Assembly: GCF_006542765.1 (NCBI RefSeq)
Contig: NZ_SKCD01000088.1
Location: 206,551-270,550 of the forward strand
Direction of reading: 5' to 3'
Length of the DNA: 64,000 bases
Source of the DNA: Paenibacillus luteus
GTDB taxonomy: Bacteria > Bacillota > Bacilli > Paenibacillales > Paenibacillaceae
Made by a program: the position numbers and the translations under genes. Positions 61,550 to 64,000 of the stretch are shown here, in pieces. Numbering within the stretch: position 1 is the first letter of the stretch; every line of letters begins with the position of its first letter. The notes under the pieces are model-generated. The model was not told the DNA's origin. It did no database searches and saw nothing but the letters and a program-made list of their open reading frames with translations.

Positions 61550-63658
61550 CTATATTTTAAATTGATCCAGTTTCTCAAGCAGCTCCTGAACCATGTTGCT
61601 CAATGCTTCTGCTGAAGCTGAGATTTCCTCCATGGAGGCAAGCTGCTCCTCCGATGCTGCGGCAACGCTTTGCGATTCCGAGGAAGCATCCGATGCCAGG
61701 TCGGCAAGCTGTACAACGCTCGCTGAAATTTGTTCCGTGCTGGCCGTCATTTGCTGCGCCGCCGCGGATACCTCTTGAATTTGATCATTGACCTGTGACA
61801 TTTCAGTCAGAATCGAAGCGAACAATTGCCCGCTATCGGCCACGCTCTTCACGCCCTGCTGCACCTTCTCATTGCCTGCCGCCATCGTTAGTGCAGCCTT
61901 ATGCGTATCCCCTCGTACATCCTCGACCAAGCCGGTTACCTGCTCGGCAGCTTTTTTAGTCTGCTCGGCCAGCTTGCGGATTTCTGCGGCTACAACGGCA
62001 AATCCTCTGCCATGCTCCCCTACTCTTGAGGCTTCAATCGCTGCATTCAAAGCAAGCAGATTCGTTTGCGTGCTTATGCCCGAAATAATATCAATCATGC
62101 CGCCGATCTGGTCCGACCGTTGACCTAAACGGTCGATCGCGCTTCCCGTTTCTGCTACCGATCTTTGCAGCTCATCCATCAGATGAATGGCAGCTTGAAG
62201 CTGCGCGCTGCCGGCTTTTGTCTGCTGTGCCACATCCTCCGCGGATGATGAGACCAACGCTGAAGAATCTGCAATACGCTGAACGCCTATCGTCATCTCC
62301 CCCATCGCCTGCGACGCTTCCGACGCATAACCATGCTGGCTTTGCGCACCTTCGGCCACATGCCCGATCGACACTGCAATCGTCTCGGACGCTTTGCCGG
62401 TCTGCTCCGCACTAGCGGTTAACTGTTCGGAGGTAGCACCTACCGCCATGGATAAGTCGGAAACGAGCCGGAACATCCCGCGAAGCTTAGAAGTCATTTC
62501 GTTAAAATGTCCGCCCATGACGCCAAACTCATCGCCTGTCCGAATCTGAAGCTGCTGTGTTAAATCACCTTGCGACATTAGCTGGAGCTTGCCGGACAGC
62601 ATTCGGAGCGGTTTTATGACCATGCTCCATATAAGGAATGCCATAACGCCAGCCAAGACCAGCATCGCAGCAGCCGCAGTCAAGATAGCGGTAAATTTAG
62701 CTTTGTTGTACTCCTCCAAAATAACATCTTTTGAAACCGCCGTCTGCGTAAACCATACCTGCTCGCTGCCCGGCATTTGAATTGGCTCGAACACGCGGAG
62801 TACATTGAGACCCTCGGAATTCATTGTGTAGGCTTTATCCCTCTTCCCACTGTTTACTTGCTCCCATAATTGCTGCTTATCGGGACTATCTCCATATGCC
62901 TGCAAAATTGATGCTGGATTATTCGGATTGGCAGCGTAAACACCTTTGGCTGTAACCAGAGCGACATAACCATCAAGTGGTTTATACTGCGCAGCTTCCT
63001 CCTGAAGCTGTGTAAGCGAGAGATCGATACCAACGATGCCGAGAAAATCACCCTTGGCATCCAAGATCGGGTAGACGATCGACATTAATTCCGTTTGCAC
63101 ACCAGCCGCCTCATAGGTGTACGGTTCAATATAAGAAAGCTTCTTGCTCGCCTTTGGAATTAAATAGTAATCGCCGGCTCCCGGCGTTTCATAGTCCTTC
63201 AACGGCTCGGCCGCCACATTTTTACCATCATGAATAAGGTAGGGAACGAATCTGCCAGATGCATCGTCATATGAGGCCTTGCTTCGGTTTGCCTGATCAT
63301 TGCCATCGAATGCACCCGGCTCCCATAGCGTATAAAAACCGAATACATCCGGCCGCTCCTGCAGCATTCGGCTCATAATTGTAATGGTATCCTCCCGCGA
63401 AAGGTTATTTGATTTTCTTGTCTCCACCAGGAGAGATGACAACGTCTGTAAAGTTGCTTCAAGCTCAGTCATCTTGGTTCCAATCGTTGTTGCGTATTCC
63501 ATGCCAGCCTTCTCGGCCTCAAGCTCACCTTTGCTTATGCTCGTTGACCTTAGCTGCTGCAAATTTGCGAGCAATATGGACCCCAGCACCAAAGCAATCA
63601 CTAATCCGACCACAGCAATAAATTTAAATGTTAAAGACAGCTTCCGAAATACGGTCAT
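61550..63658 (-). CDS. Methyl-accepting chemotaxis protein with dCache-type sensor
   Basis: About 702 residues. The first membrane helix (FKFIAVVGLVIALVLGSILL) is followed by a large extracellular dCache-like sensor to about residue 320 (DVFGFYTLWEPGAFDGNDQA, GIVGIDLSLTQLQEE). A second helix and a HAMP domain follow (IKPLRMLSGKLQLMSQGDLT). The long signalling coiled coil has the conserved hairpin GISTQTNLLALNAAIEASRV and EIRKLAEQTKKAAEQV. It senses an extracellular ligand and passes the signal to CheA/CheW. The ligand is not readable, although Cache domains often bind amino acids or organic acids. Confidence 0.92.
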   Translation of the reverse strand: MTVFRKLSLTFKFIAVVGLVIALVLGSILLANLQQLRSTSISKGELEAEKAGMEYATTIGTKMTELEATLQTLSSLLVETRKSNNLSREDTITIMSRMLQERPDVFGFYTLWEPGAFDGNDQANRSKASYDDASGRFVPYLIHDGKNVAAEPLKDYETPGAGDYYLIPKASKKLSYIEPYTYEAAGVQTELMSIVYPILDAKGDFLGIVGIDLSLTQLQEEAAQYKPLDGYVALVTAKGVYAANPNNPASILQAYGDSPDKQQLWEQVNSGKRDKAYTMNSEGLNVLRVFEPIQMPGSEQVWFTQTAVSKDVILEEYNKAKFTAILTAAAAMLVLAGVMAFLIWSMVIKPLRMLSGKLQLMSQGDLTQQLQIRTGDEFGVMGGHFNEMTSKLRGMFRLVSDLSMAVGATSEQLTASAEQTGKASETIAVSIGHVAEGAQSQHGYASEASQAMGEMTIGVQRIADSSALVSSSAEDVAQQTKAGSAQLQAAIHLMDELQRSVAETGSAIDRLGQRSDQIGGMIDIISGISTQTNLLALNAAIEASRVGEHGRGFAVVAAEIRKLAEQTKKAAEQVTGLVEDVRGDTHKAALTMAAGNEKVQQGVKSVADSGQLFASILTEMSQVNDQIQEVSAAAQQMTASTEQISASVVQLADLASDASSESQSVAAASEEQLASMEEISASAEALSNMVQELLEKLDQFKI

Positions 63659-63788
63659 ATGCTCAACTCCACCCTTTGTAATAAGACATTAATCGACAAA
63701 AAACGACTAAAACATAATAGACATGAATGCCTGTTTAAAAAAATAATTGATGCGCTGCCTATTCGCCCCTTTTCCCCCTTAACATGCA

Positions 63789-63826
63789 AAAAAACCGGCA
63801 CCTTTACATAAGGCTTTACCGGTTTT
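63789..63826 (-). terminator. Terminator upstream of the chemotaxis gene, T-run on minus strand
   Basis: AACCGG...CCGGTT arms with a 20-nt loop give TTTTTTT on the minus strand. It would end a transcript coming from the right, whose gene is not in view because an insertion sequence begins at 63878. Confidence 0.6.
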
Positions 63827-63877
63827 CCTGTTGTTCTTTCTCATTCATCCTTGCGTTTATTATAACGTTCATTACTA

Positions 63878-64000
63878 GGACGTGTCTGAAAACTCATTAC
63901 TGAGACAATTTGAAGATGGCAGCTACATATACAAACGACAAAAATGACTTGGCTAACTTGTCGTAACGAGTAGCCACACGTCGGAAGTGTTTGATTTTAT
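63878..64000 (-). mobile_element. End of an IS5-family-like insertion sequence (partial)
   Basis: The minus-strand reading ends IKHFRRVATRYDKLAKSFLS, then FVYVAAIFKLSQ and a stop at 63897-63899. This RRVATRYDKLA pattern is the C-terminal end of IS5-family DDE transposases. The stretch GGACGTGTCTGAAAACTC (63878-63895) beyond the stop looks like the terminal inverted repeat, so the element runs off the right edge. Most of the element is outside the window. Confidence 0.75.

Overview
The window looks like a chromosomal segment of a Paenibacillus-type Firmicute. The signs are strong GGAGG-type ribosome binding sites, a T-box leader, PerR and Fur boxes of Bacillus type, S-layer-homology (SLH) anchored polysaccharidases, an AraC regulator fused to a siderophore-binding domain, and many carbohydrate genes. 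No rRNA, tRNA or CRISPR array was seen. The right edge enters an insertion sequence.

Layout. Positions 1-6.1 kb hold a maltodextrin locus: an ABC permease (cut by the left edge) and its binding lipoprotein on the minus strand, diverging from a LacI-family regulator and a GH15 glucoamylase-like enzyme. From 6.1 to 7.5 kb is a gene-free stretch with a TTCCAG array and a four-copy, roughly 248-bp tandem repeat rich in inverted repeats. Dps with a PerR-type promoter follows. From 8.3 to 13.9 kb is a minus-strand operon: response regulator, histidine kinase, ABC ATPase, FtsX-type permease. From 14 to 24.8 kb come housekeeping and stress genes: FAH-family protein, ABC-F (YfmR/Uup-like), guanylate-kinase-like protein, fumarase, GAF histidine kinase, GH43, KDPG aldolase, Dabb protein, manganese catalase and a DUF1835 protein. 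From 25 to 30.4 kb are a DUF418 membrane protein, a two-component system and an aminotransferase under a T-box riboswitch.

From 30.6 to 35.4 kb are small single genes, including an extraordinary 71-residue protein that is half methionine. From 35.4 to 39.4 kb are an SLH protein and a three-gene sugar operon (epimerase, Gfo/Idh oxidoreductase, MFS transporter). From 39.5 to 44.1 kb is a pst operon led by an exported stalk/beta-propeller protein and lacking pstB. From 44.2 to 50 kb are membrane proteins, an exonuclease, a nitroreductase, and a Fur-box-controlled siderophore-binding lipoprotein next to an AraC regulator carrying a paralogous binding domain. From 50.2 to 58 kb lies one 2595-codon amylopullulanase with two GH13 domains and three SLH motifs. 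Its upstream region carries the same palindromic operator seen at the maltodextrin locus 55 kb away, so the two starch modules are probably co-regulated. From 58.4 to 61.3 kb is a decayed region: a gene broken by a 7-bp duplication, two gene relics, an orphan flgB and an unknown propeller-like protein. A methyl-accepting chemotaxis protein and an IS end close the window.

Functions and coordinates come from reading translations and motifs only. No database search was run. The items most worth follow-up are the methionine-rich protein, the 248-bp repeat array, the 7-bp-duplication gene, the alanine-type T-box assignment and the shared starch operator.
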